64,000 nt of DNA from Bradyrhizobium sp. CB1015 (lineage in GTDB: Bacteria > Pseudomonadota > Alphaproteobacteria > Rhizobiales > Xanthobacteraceae), in the NCBI RefSeq assembly GCF_025200925.1, contig NZ_CP104174.1:2604001-2668000 (forward strand), given 5' to 3'. The position numbers and the translations under genes are program-made. Positions 25,581 to 33,632 of the stretch are shown piece by piece; position 1 is the stretch's first letter, and each line of letters begins with the position of its first letter. Below the pieces are notes generated by a model that saw only the letters and a program-made list of their open reading frames with translations, made no database searches and was not told the DNA's origin.

Positions 25581-26315
25581 ATGCGGGCCGAAGCGTGGGT
25601 TCAGTCGCCAGCAGACGCCGCCGATCTGATCCGGCGCGCGGCCGCGCTGATCTTCGACGTCGACGGCACCCTGGCCGAGACCGAGGAGCTGCATCGGCAG
25701 GCCTTCAACCTTGCCTTCGCCCGCCACGGTCTCGACTGGCAATGGGACTGCACCGTCTACAAGGACCTGCTGCGGGTGACAGGCGGCAAGGAGCGCATGC
25801 GCGCATACCACACAAGGCTAGTGACAGCTCCGCCCTTGTCGGACAAAGACATCGCAGAGCTTCACCGCATCAAGACCGCGCATTATGCCGAATTGGTCGA
25901 GACCGGACGCTGCCCCTTGCGGCGGGGCGTGACGGATTTGCTCAGGGCCGCGAAGGCGAGGGGCCAGCGGCTTGCGATTGCGACCACCACCTCGCACGGC
26001 AATATCGATGCGCTGCTGTCGCGAGCGCTGGGCAAACGCTGGGCCGCGGATTTCGACGCGATCGTCGCCGGCGATGACGTCAGGCACAAGAAGCCGGCGC
26101 CGGACGTCTATCTCGAGATCCTGACACGGCTGAAGCTCGTGGCCTCCGACTGCGTTGCGATCGAGGATTCCGCCAACGGCCTGGTCGCGGCCTCGCGTGC
26201 CGGCATCCCGGTTCTGATCACCCGCAGCATGTTCTTTGCGGACGATGACTTCACCGGAGCGCGGGCCGTGCTGGACGATCTGTCGGAACTTTTGGACCGC
26301 CAAACAAAAAACTGA
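25581..26315 (+). CDS. HAD-superfamily hydrolase, CbbY-like
   Basis: A 244-residue phosphatase of HAD subfamily I. The nucleophile motif is DVDGT (D26, D28), motif II is ATTTS, motif III is the Lys in HKKPAPDVYLE, and motif IV is IEDSANG. The cap insertion between residues 40 and 110 is of the beta-phosphoglucomutase/CbbY type. Relatives act on sugar phosphates such as xylulose-1,5-bisphosphate, but no Calvin-cycle gene lies nearby. The ATG at 25581 follows GGAAGGGAGG. Confidence 0.9.
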   Translation: MRAEAWVQSPADAADLIRRAAALIFDVDGTLAETEELHRQAFNLAFARHGLDWQWDCTVYKDLLRVTGGKERMRAYHTRLVTAPPLSDKDIAELHRIKTAHYAELVETGRCPLRRGVTDLLRAAKARGQRLAIATTTSHGNIDALLSRALGKRWAADFDAIVAGDDVRHKKPAPDVYLEILTRLKLVASDCVAIEDSANGLVAASRAGIPVLITRSMFFADDDFTGARAVLDDLSELLDRQTKN

Positions 26316-26361
26316 AAAACAACCCCATGCACAGTAGATCACGTCGCCGTGATCGCCGTGC

Positions 26362-26769
26362 TCAGTGGACGCGGTGACTGGCTCTATCGTCCTCCGCCTG
26401 CTCGACAATCTGCGCGATCGGGCTGGACTGATGGTGCACCAGGCGCCAGTCGTCGCCGACGCGGCGAAAATGGTTCGCCGCGGCCAGCGCCGTGCCGTCG
26501 ACGATCTCGATGCAGAGCACGCGGGCGCTGTCGCCGTCGACGATCGCCTGCGGCTCGGCGCAGACGATCTGCGGCCGCTGGGGGTTTTGCAGGATGTCGC
26601 GCCAGCTTCCGATCACGGTGGCGCGTCCGATGATGGCCGGCCAGCCGGGATGGATGCAGGAGATGCCGTCGTCGTCTGCCCACATTCGTTCCATGCCGGC
26701 GAAGTCGCCCGTTGAAAAAGCGGCGTAAAAGGCCGCGTTGGCGGCGATGACCTTGTTGTCGTTTCCCAT
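26362..26769 (-). CDS. SnoaL/DUF4440-like small protein
   Basis: A 135-residue protein of the NTF2-like cone fold, by pattern: FYAAFSTGDFAGMERMWADDD near the N-terminus, then CIHPGWPAIIGRATVIGSWRDIL, and a C-terminal sheet ending HFRRVGDDWRLVHHQSSPI (segments read separately). Such proteins are small enzymes or ligand-binding proteins, and the substrate cannot be told. I chose the ATG at 26769 because the 24-residue extension looks non-coding. It is on the same strand as, and 95 bp downstream of, the fructuronate reductase-family gene. Confidence 0.8.
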   Translation of the reverse strand: MGNDNKVIAANAAFYAAFSTGDFAGMERMWADDDGISCIHPGWPAIIGRATVIGSWRDILQNPQRPQIVCAEPQAIVDGDSARVLCIEIVDGTALAAANHFRRVGDDWRLVHHQSSPIAQIVEQAEDDRASHRVH

Positions 26770-26864
26770 TCCTCTCGGGTGGGGCAAGCACAGACAAAAA
26801 TCAAGCGCGACTTTCCGTCGATTTTGGCCGCAGTGCAGCATTCAAGATGCTGCCCGCGTCGTGG

Positions 26865-28364
26865 TCACGCCGAAACGTGCGTTGCCACGGCCCGCTGTGC
26901 GCCGTCGGCATAGAGGCGGCCGAGCGCCGCGGTGACGGCCTCGCGCAGGCGCGGCTCGGCGCCGAGCGGCCCGAACACCTTCGCCACCCCGAGCAATGCC
27001 GGCGCGAGGCGCTCGGCAACGGGCCCCGCCTCGCGCGCCAGCGCGGCGAACTCGCCGGCGAGCGGATCGCGCACGTCGATCGCCCGTCCCTGTTCGTCGA
27101 CGCCGCTGACGTAGCGCATCCAGCCGGCGACCGCGAGTGCATGCGTTGCGATCGGCAGGCCCCTGGCAAGACGATCCTGCATCGCGCCGAGCAGCCGCTG
27201 CGGCAGCTTTTGCGAGCCGTCCATCGCGATCTGCCAGGTGCGGTGGTGCAGCGCCGGATTGGCAAAGCGCTTGAGCAGCGAGGCGCGATAGGCCGCGAGA
27301 TCCGTGCCTGCGGGCATCGTCAGCGTCACCGCGGCCTCTTCCATGACCTGCGCGGCGAGGCGCGCGAAGTGCGGATCCTGCATGGTGTCGGCGATGGTCT
27401 CGTAGCCGGAGAGATAGCCGAGATAGGCCAGCGCCGAATGGCTGGCGTTGAGCAGCCGCAGCTTCATCAGCTCGAACGGCTTGACGTCGCCGACGAGCTC
27501 GACACCCGCTGCGGCCAGGTCCGGCCGGCCCGCGGTGAAGCGGTCCTCGACCACCCATTGCGTGAACGGCTCGGTCATCACCGGCCAGGCGTCGCGCATG
27601 CCCAGCGCGGATGACACCGCATCGCGGTCGGCATCCGTCGTCTCCGGCACGATGCGGTCGACCATGGTGCAGGGGAACGCGACCGTATCGGCGATCCACT
27701 TGCCGAGTTCCCTAGAGCGCAGTGCGGCGAACTGCGTCACGATCCGCTGCACGGTGTGGCCGTTGGCGGCGAGGTTGTCGCAGCACAGCACGGTGAAGGG
27801 CGAAAGACCCCGCGCCCGCCGCCGTGCCAGCGCGGCGACGATGAAGCCCGGCGCCGAGCGCGGCGCGTCGAAATTGTTCAGATCATGCGCGATGTCAGGA
27901 TGCCGCTCGTCGAGGTCGCCGGTCTGCGGCGTGTGGCAATAGCCCTTCTCGGTCACCGTGAGCGAGACGATGCGGATGGCGGGATCGGCCATCCGCTCGA
28001 CCAGGGCTGCCGGCTTCTCGCGCGCGACGACGCTGTCGAGCAGGGCGCCGATCACGCGATGCTCGGTGCCTTCGGCGGCGCGGACGGCCATTGTGTAGAG
28101 ATGGTCCTGCGGGGCGAGGGCATCGCGCGTGCCCGGGCTGCGCAGGCTCGCGCCGATGATGCCCCAGGACATGCTGCCGCTAGCGAGGCAATCGTCGATG
28201 ACGACGGCCTGATGGGCACGATGAAAAGCACCTAAGCCTAAATGCACGATGCCGGGCGTGACGCGCGATCGGTCATAGGCCGGACGGCGGATGGCAGGTG
28301 CCAGCCGGTCGAGATTGGCGCGACCAAGCCAAGTGGAATCAAGGCGCATCGAGCTCTGGCGCAT
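26865..28364 (-). CDS. uxuB: Fructuronate reductase / mannitol dehydrogenase family protein
   Basis: A 499-residue polyol dehydrogenase of the long-chain mannitol dehydrogenase family. The NAD-binding start is PGIVHLGLGAFHRAHQA. The middle carries VTEKGYCH, then LCCDNLAANG and VDRIVPETT, and the second domain has the KLRLLNASHSALAYLG catalytic block (Lys-Asn-His). It reduces D-fructuronate to D-mannonate with NADH, or oxidises a related polyol. The neighbouring mannonate dehydratase and sugar-acid dehydrogenase favour fructuronate reductase. The ATG at 28364 follows GGGGAG. It is divergent from a GntR regulator with a clear operator between them. Confidence 0.85.
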   Translation of the reverse strand: MRQSSMRLDSTWLGRANLDRLAPAIRRPAYDRSRVTPGIVHLGLGAFHRAHQAVVIDDCLASGSMSWGIIGASLRSPGTRDALAPQDHLYTMAVRAAEGTEHRVIGALLDSVVAREKPAALVERMADPAIRIVSLTVTEKGYCHTPQTGDLDERHPDIAHDLNNFDAPRSAPGFIVAALARRRARGLSPFTVLCCDNLAANGHTVQRIVTQFAALRSRELGKWIADTVAFPCTMVDRIVPETTDADRDAVSSALGMRDAWPVMTEPFTQWVVEDRFTAGRPDLAAAGVELVGDVKPFELMKLRLLNASHSALAYLGYLSGYETIADTMQDPHFARLAAQVMEEAAVTLTMPAGTDLAAYRASLLKRFANPALHHRTWQIAMDGSQKLPQRLLGAMQDRLARGLPIATHALAVAGWMRYVSGVDEQGRAIDVRDPLAGEFAALAREAGPVAERLAPALLGVAKVFGPLGAEPRLREAVTAALGRLYADGAQRAVATHVSA

Positions 28365-28428
28365 GGACGTCTCCCCTTTGCTTTGCCGCTGCTTGACACG
28401 GCCTCTGTCCTCGGTCAATGCTCTGGTC

Positions 28429-28457
28429 AATTGGTAAGACCAATTTTCCAAAATTGG
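28429..28457. promoter_or_regulatory. FadR/GntR-type operator with overlapping palindromes
   Basis: AATTGGT-AAG-ACCAATT (28429-28445) is a perfect 7-bp inverted repeat and fits the FadR-subfamily consensus TNGTNNNACNA. Its right arm also starts a second perfect repeat, CCAATTTT (28440-28447) with AAAATTGG (28450-28457). The site lies between the divergent uxuB-type gene and the GntR gene, about 50-65 bp from each start. Confidence 0.7.
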
Positions 28458-28506
28458 CGGGCCGCGGGTCTGGACGACCTCGCGGGACCCTTTCGGGAGG
28501 GCCAGC

Positions 28507-29319
28507 GTGCCGCTGGAAGCTGTGGAGGCGAGACGGCTCTATCGCCAGGTCGCCGATCAATTGCGAAGCCTGATCGACAGCGGCGAGTACGCGGTCGGCA
28601 GCCGCTTGCCGACCGAGCGCGAGCTTGCCGAACAGCTCAAGGTGTCCAGGCCGACGGTGCGCGAAGCCTTGATTGCGCTCGAGGTCGAAGGCCGTCTGCG
28701 CATCCGCGTCGGGTCCGGCATCTATGTGATCGAGCCCGCCGCGATCGCCGCGCCGGCGCCATCAGCGATCATAGAAGGCCCGTTCGAGCTGCTGCGTGCC
28801 CGCGAATTCCTCGAAAGCGCCATCGCAGAGCAAGCCGCGCGCGTGGCGACCAAAGATGACATCGAGCGCATCGATGCCGCGCTCGTCGCGATGGAGAATG
28901 TCGACCATCCTGGCGAAGCCTCGATGGTTCATGACCGCGCCTTCCATATCGCCATCGCAGGATGCCTCGGCAACGCCGTGCTGGTGCGGGTTGTCGGCGA
29001 GTTGTTCGACCAGCGCCTTAATCCCTATTTCGCGCAGCTCGCGCATTATTTCGAGAACCCGACCACGTGGCGAACCGCGCTCGACGAGCACCGGGCCGTG
29101 CGCGACGCCATCGCTGCGCGCCGGCCGCTGACGGCCCATGACGCCATGCGCGATCACCTCGCGCATTCGCAGGAGCGCTTTGCACAGAATTTTGGTGCCG
29201 AGACATCAGCAGGGGCACCGGCTGCACGGAAGCGGGCGGCGCCGTCAGGGGTTCAGCCGGCGAAATCAAAACGACCGTCGAAGAAACAGGCCAAGAGCGG
29301 TGGCGCGCGGAGGCCATGA
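28507..29319 (+). CDS. GntR-family regulator, FadR subfamily
   Basis: A 270-residue regulator. The winged helix is at about residues 10-78 (LYRQVADQLRSLIDSG, LPTERELAEQLKVSRPTVREAL). The FCD ligand domain carries the usual metal-binding Asp/His set (VHDRAFHIAIAG, DEHRAV, MRDHLAHSQ). The C-terminal 35 residues are a basic Lys/Arg/Ala/Pro tail not typical of the family. The start is GTG at 28507 after GGGAGG. It probably represses the divergent uxuB gene and the downstream TRAP operon until a sugar acid binds, as UxuR/ExuR-type regulators do. Confidence 0.88.
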   Translation: MPLEAVEARRLYRQVADQLRSLIDSGEYAVGSRLPTERELAEQLKVSRPTVREALIALEVEGRLRIRVGSGIYVIEPAAIAAPAPSAIIEGPFELLRAREFLESAIAEQAARVATKDDIERIDAALVAMENVDHPGEASMVHDRAFHIAIAGCLGNAVLVRVVGELFDQRLNPYFAQLAHYFENPTTWRTALDEHRAVRDAIAARRPLTAHDAMRDHLAHSQERFAQNFGAETSAGAPAARKRAAPSGVQPAKSKRPSKKQAKSGGARRP

Positions 29320-29389
29320 AATTGGACGGCCCGCATCCATGCCGGGGCGGGCCAACAAGAAGCGGACTTGAACGATGGAGGAAAAGTCG

Positions 29390-30367
29390 ATGTTGAAGAA
29401 GATGACGATTGCAGCAGTGATTTCCGCCGCCACGCTATTGGCGGCGACCAGCGCGAGCATGGCACAGACCAAGCTCAAATGGGCCCACGTCTACGAGACC
29501 TCGGAGCCGTTCCACACTGCATCGGTCTGGGCCGCGCAGGAGATCGCCAAGCGCACCAACGGGCGCTACCAGATCGAGGTCTATCCGGCCTCCCAGCTCG
29601 GCAAGGAGGCCGACATCAACCAGGGCCTCTCGCTCGGCTCGGTCGACATCATCATTTCCGGCTCGAGCTTCGCGGCCAAGAGCTTCGCGCCGATCGGCGT
29701 GACCTATTATCCCTACACCTTCCGCGACGCCGATCATCTGCTCGCCTACACCAAGAGCGACATCTTCAAGGAGCTCGCCAAGGGTTATGAGGACAAGAGC
29801 GGCCACCACATCGTCGCCGTGACCTATTACGGCGTTCGCCAGACCTCGTCGAACAAGCCGATCAAGACCTGCGCCGACATGAAGGGCTTGAAGATGCGCG
29901 TGCCCGACGTGCCGGCTTACCTCGCGATGCCGCGCGCCTGCGGCGCCAACACCGCGCCGATCGCCTTCGCCGAAGTCTATCTCGCGCTCCAGAACGGCAC
30001 CGTCGAGGCGCAGGAGAACCCGCTGACCACGATCGAGGCCAAGAAGTTCTACGAGGTGCAGAAGCACATCGTGCTGACCGGCCACATCGTCGATCACCTC
30101 AACACCGTGATCGCCGGCGCCCTGTGGAAGAAGCTCACGGACGAGGACAAGAAGATCTTCACCGACGTGGCGCAGGAGGCCGCCGCCAGGGCCACCGGAG
30201 AGATTAAGCAGAACGAAGCCAAGCTGGTCGCCTTCTTCAAGGAGAAGGGCCTGACCGTGACCGAGGTCGACAAGAACGAGTTTCGCGACACCGTGCTGAA
30301 GAACGTCGCGTTCGAGACGTTCGGCTACCGCAAGGCGGATTGGGAGAAGATCCAGGCGGTGAAGTGA
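29390..30367 (+). CDS. dctP: TRAP transporter substrate-binding protein DctP
   Basis: A 325-residue periplasmic binding protein with a signal peptide (about residues 1-25, ending ASMAQ). The family pattern is present: HVYETSEPFHTASVWAAQE, then ADMKGLKMRVPDV with the conserved Arg that binds a carboxylate, and NGTVEAQENPLTTIEA. Such proteins carry organic acids; from the neighbours the likely ligand is a hexonate or hexuronate. I chose ATG 29390 after GGAGG; ATG 29375 would add 5 residues. A long palindromic repeat separates it from dctQ. Confidence 0.92.
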   Translation: MLKKMTIAAVISAATLLAATSASMAQTKLKWAHVYETSEPFHTASVWAAQEIAKRTNGRYQIEVYPASQLGKEADINQGLSLGSVDIIISGSSFAAKSFAPIGVTYYPYTFRDADHLLAYTKSDIFKELAKGYEDKSGHHIVAVTYYGVRQTSSNKPIKTCADMKGLKMRVPDVPAYLAMPRACGANTAPIAFAEVYLALQNGTVEAQENPLTTIEAKKFYEVQKHIVLTGHIVDHLNTVIAGALWKKLTDEDKKIFTDVAQEAAARATGEIKQNEAKLVAFFKEKGLTVTEVDKNEFRDTVLKNVAFETFGYRKADWEKIQAVK

Positions 30368-30373
30368 CGCGCC

Positions 30374-30502
30374 CGTCGTTCCGGGGCGACGCGGAAGCGT
30401 CGAACTACGGTGCGCACTTGCGCACCTGAGAACCTCGAGATTCCGGGTTCGGCTCTCCGGGCCGCGCGTTGCGCGGTCCCGTCGAGTCGCCCCGGAATGA
30501 CG
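30374..30502. repeat. Long palindromic repeat between dctP and dctQ
   Basis: Outer arms CGTCGTTCCGGGGCGAC (30374-30390) and GTCGCCCCGGAATGACG (30486-30502) pair with a single G/A difference, and several internal hairpins lie between them (for example GCGCACTTGCGC, CGCGCGTTGCGCG). I recall this family as abundant in Bradyrhizobium genomes. It fills the 157-bp gap inside the transporter operon and could protect the 3' end of dctP mRNA or reduce expression of the membrane subunits. Confidence 0.75.
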
Positions 30503-30524
30503 ATGGAGAGGTTTGAGAGGTAAC

Positions 30525-31103
30525 ATGTCCACCGCCGAAATCCACCGGCAGATCACCGCGGACGAGATCGCCCACACCTTCGAGGAGGAGGCGACGCCGA
30601 AGGTCGATCTCGGCGTCTACGCCTTCGAGGACTGGGTGGCGCTGGCGATCTTCTGGGTGATGGCGCTCGCCGTCTTTCTGCAGTTCTTCACCCGCTACGT
30701 GCTCAACGACAGCTACGCCTGGACCGAGGAGATCGCGACCTATTGCCTGATCGGCGTGGTCTTCATCGGCGCCTCGATGTGCGTGCGGCTGTCGCGGCAC
30801 ATCCAGGTTGACCTCGTCTATCGCTACCTGCCGCATGCCGTAGGGCGCGTGCTGTCGACGGCGATCGACCTGATCCGGATCGCCTTCTTCGGCTACGCCA
30901 TCAAGCTGGTCTGGGTCTACATTCGGATCATCGGCGACGAGCAGATGACCACGATCAATCTTCCCAAGGATTATGTTTATTACGCCGTGCTGCTCGGGTT
31001 CGTGCTGATGTTCGCACGCTCCGTACAGGTGGCACTCCAGAACTGGCGGCAGGGCTACTCGGTCCTCGAACGTCCCGGTGCCTACGACGGATCGGAAGGA
31101 TAA
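30525..31103 (+). CDS. dctQ: TRAP transporter small membrane subunit DctQ
   Basis: A 192-residue membrane protein with four hydrophobic helices and the DctQ pattern (FTRYVLNDSYAWTEEIATYC; RLSRHIQVDLVYR). The N-terminal 38 residues are charged and longer than usual. The ATG at 30525 follows GAGAGG. It is followed 4 nt later by dctM, and together they form the Na+-coupled membrane part of the transporter. Confidence 0.92.
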   Translation: MSTAEIHRQITADEIAHTFEEEATPKVDLGVYAFEDWVALAIFWVMALAVFLQFFTRYVLNDSYAWTEEIATYCLIGVVFIGASMCVRLSRHIQVDLVYRYLPHAVGRVLSTAIDLIRIAFFGYAIKLVWVYIRIIGDEQMTTINLPKDYVYYAVLLGFVLMFARSVQVALQNWRQGYSVLERPGAYDGSEG

Positions 31104-31107
31104 GACC

Positions 31108-32514
31108 ATGCTGCTGTTGCTCGGAGGCTTTCTCCTTCTGATGCTGCTCGGTGTCCCCGTGGCGATCGCCATGGCCGCGTCGTCGCTGCTCTACATCCTG
31201 GTCAGCGGCGTGACGCCCGACGTCACGCTGGCGCAGCGCATGATCGCCGGCGTCGAGAGCTTTCCTTTGCTCGCCGTGCCGTTCTTCATCCTGGCCGGCA
31301 ATCTCATGAACATCGCCGGCGTGACCGGCCGCATCTACAAGTTCGCGGTCGCGCTGGTGGGGTGGATGCGCGGCGGCCTCGGCCACGTCAACATCATCGG
31401 CTCGGTGATTTTCTCCGGCATGTCCGGCACGGCCATCGCGGATGCCGCAGGACTTGGCACCATCGAGATCAAGGCGATGAAGGACCACGGCTACTCCACC
31501 GAATTCTCGGTCGGCGTCACCGCGGCCTCGGCGACGCTCGGGCCGATCATCCCGCCGTCGCTGCCGTTCGTGATCTACGGCATGATGGCGAACGTCTCGA
31601 TCGGCGCGCTGTTCCTCGGCGGCGTCATTCCCGGCGTCGTGCTGACGCTGTTCATGATGGTGACCGTCACCTATTTCGCGCACAAGAACAAATGGGGCAG
31701 CGATACACCGTTCTCCTGGCCGCAGCTCGGCTCGGCCGGGCTCGAGATCTTGATCGTGCTGTCGTTCCCGATGGCGATCTGGCTGATGGTGCTCGCCGGC
31801 CTCTCGGTCAACATGGCCGTCGTCATCGGCCTCGGCACGCTGCTCCTGATCGACTGGTATTTCGATTTCTCGGCTGTGATGGCGCTGATGGCGCCGGTGA
31901 TTCTGATCGGCGGCATGACGCTCGGCTGGTTCACACCGACGGAAGCCGCGGTCGCCGCGGTGATCTGGTCGCTGTTCCTCGGCCTCGTCCGCTACCGCAC
32001 CATGACGTTCCAGACCGTCGCCAAGGCGACCTTCGACACCATCGAGACCACGGCTTCTGTGCTGTTCATCGTCACCGCGGCCTCGATCTTCGCCTGGCTG
32101 CTGACGGTGTCGCAGGCGGCGCAGATGCTCTCGGACTGGATGCTCAGCATCACCCACAACAAATGGGTGTTCCTGGCGCTCGCCAATGTCCTGATCCTGT
32201 TCGTGGGGTGCTTCATCGACACCACGGCGGCGATCACGATCCTGGTGCCGATCCTGCTGCCGATCGTGCTCAAGCTCGGCATCGACCCGATCCATTTCGG
32301 CCTGATCATGACGCTGAACCTGATGATCGGCCTGTTGCATCCGCCGCTCGGCATGGTGCTGTTCGTGCTCGCCCGCGTGGCAAAGCTCTCGGTCGAACGC
32401 ACGACGGTGGCGATTCTGCCCTGGCTGGTGCCGCTGCTGCTCGCGCTGATCGCGATCACCTACATCCCCGACCTGACCCTCTGGCTGCCTAAATACATGG
32501 GACTCTCCAAATGA
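31108..32514 (+). CDS. dctM: TRAP transporter large membrane subunit DctM
   Basis: A 468-residue permease with about 12-13 hydrophobic helices. It has the family motifs VPFFILAGNLMNIAGVT, FSGMSGTAIADAAGLGTIEI, GPIIPPSLPFVIYG and FIDTTAAITILVPILLP. The ATG at 31108 follows AAGGAT. Its stop overlaps the dehydrogenase start (ATGA), so transport and catabolism are translationally linked. Confidence 0.94.
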   Translation: MLLLLGGFLLLMLLGVPVAIAMAASSLLYILVSGVTPDVTLAQRMIAGVESFPLLAVPFFILAGNLMNIAGVTGRIYKFAVALVGWMRGGLGHVNIIGSVIFSGMSGTAIADAAGLGTIEIKAMKDHGYSTEFSVGVTAASATLGPIIPPSLPFVIYGMMANVSIGALFLGGVIPGVVLTLFMMVTVTYFAHKNKWGSDTPFSWPQLGSAGLEILIVLSFPMAIWLMVLAGLSVNMAVVIGLGTLLLIDWYFDFSAVMALMAPVILIGGMTLGWFTPTEAAVAAVIWSLFLGLVRYRTMTFQTVAKATFDTIETTASVLFIVTAASIFAWLLTVSQAAQMLSDWMLSITHNKWVFLALANVLILFVGCFIDTTAAITILVPILLPIVLKLGIDPIHFGLIMTLNLMIGLLHPPLGMVLFVLARVAKLSVERTTVAILPWLVPLLLALIAITYIPDLTLWLPKYMGLSK

Positions 32515-33560
32515 CCTCGACCGCTCTCGCCGCGACCCTGTTCGGCCCCGAAGACCTGCGCATGATCGAGCATCCGCTCGACAAGCTCGCGGACGGGATG
32601 GTCCGCATTCGTTTCGGTGCCGGCGGCATCTGCGGCTCGGACATGCACTATTTCCGCCATGCCCGCACCGGCGACTTCGTGGTGAAGTCGCCGCTGGTGC
32701 TGGGCCATGAGATCTCCGGGGAGGTCGTGGAGATCTCCGGTGCCGCCGCGAACCTGAGGGTCGGCGACCGCGTTGCCGTCAACCCGTCGCGCTGGTGCGG
32801 CCATTGCGTCGCCTGCCGCGAGGGCCGGCCGAACCTGTGCGAAAACATCTACTTCATGGGCTCGGCCTCGAAGACGCCGCACATGCAGGGCGGCTTCGCC
32901 AATTACTTCGACGCGATCCCGGCGCAGTGCGTGAAGATCCCCGATCACGTCTCCTACCAGGCCGCCGCGCTGGCCGAGCCGCTCGCGGTCTGCCTGCACG
33001 CGGTCGCGCGCGCCGGCAAGATCGAGGGCAAGCGCGGCATCATCTTCGGTGCCGGCCCGATCGGGCTTTTGACCATGCTCGCGGCGCACCGCGCCGGCAT
33101 GGCCGACATCACCGTGGCCGACATCGCCCCCGCGCCGCTCGCCTTTGCGACCAAGCTCGGCGCCTCCCGTGTCGAGAACGTATCCGCCGGCGAAGAGGGC
33201 CTGAAGGCGCAGGCCGCGTTGCGCCCCTATGACGTCGCGTTCGAGGTCTCGGGCACGGCTGCAGGCCTTGCCAGCGCGATCGGCATCGTCAGGCGCGGCG
33301 GCGTCGTGGTGCAGATCGGCAATCTGCCGGGCGGCCAGATCCCGACGCCGTCGAACGCGGTGATGGCCAAGGAGATCGACCTGCGCGGCTCGTTCCGGTT
33401 CGGCTTCGAGTTCATGAATGCGGTGGAACTGATCGGCAACGGCAGCGTCGATGTGCTGTCGCTGGTCACCGCCGAGCGGCCGCTCTCGACCGCACCCGAC
33501 GCGCTGCGGCTGGCGCTGGATCGCTCGCAGAGCGTCAAGGTCGTTCTGACCGCGAACTGA
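32511..33560 (+). CDS. Zinc-dependent L-idonate/L-gulonate 5-dehydrogenase-like enzyme
   Basis: A 349-residue medium-chain alcohol dehydrogenase. The catalytic zinc motifs GGICGSDMHYF and GHEISG, and the structural zinc cysteines C96, C99, C102 and C110, are present. The NAD site is IIFGAGPIGLLTML. The protein reads like IdnD (L-idonate 5-dehydrogenase). Together with a fructuronate reductase-family gene and a mannonate dehydratase, oxidation of L-gulonate to D-fructuronate (the LgoD type of activity described in other bacteria) is the most consistent role. That substrate is inferred from context. Start ATG overlaps the dctM stop. Confidence 0.85.
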   Translation: MTSTALAATLFGPEDLRMIEHPLDKLADGMVRIRFGAGGICGSDMHYFRHARTGDFVVKSPLVLGHEISGEVVEISGAAANLRVGDRVAVNPSRWCGHCVACREGRPNLCENIYFMGSASKTPHMQGGFANYFDAIPAQCVKIPDHVSYQAAALAEPLAVCLHAVARAGKIEGKRGIIFGAGPIGLLTMLAAHRAGMADITVADIAPAPLAFATKLGASRVENVSAGEEGLKAQAALRPYDVAFEVSGTAAGLASAIGIVRRGGVVVQIGNLPGGQIPTPSNAVMAKEIDLRGSFRFGFEFMNAVELIGNGSVDVLSLVTAERPLSTAPDALRLALDRSQSVKVVLTAN

Positions 33561-33573
33561 CTTTTGTTTTGAC

Positions 33574-33617
33574 GCGTTTTCTTCACGCGAACCGGTATCC
33601 ACTTCGCTCGAAAACGC
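33574..33617. repeat. Short palindromic repeat between the dehydrogenase gene and uxuA
   Basis: GCGTTTTC (33574-33581) and GAAAACGC (33610-33617) are perfect inverted arms around ACGCGAACCGGTATCCACTT. I recall this as a common Bradyrhizobium intergenic element. It takes up most of the 72-bp gap within the operon. Confidence 0.6.
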
Positions 33618-33632
33618 TTTGGGAGGCAGCAC

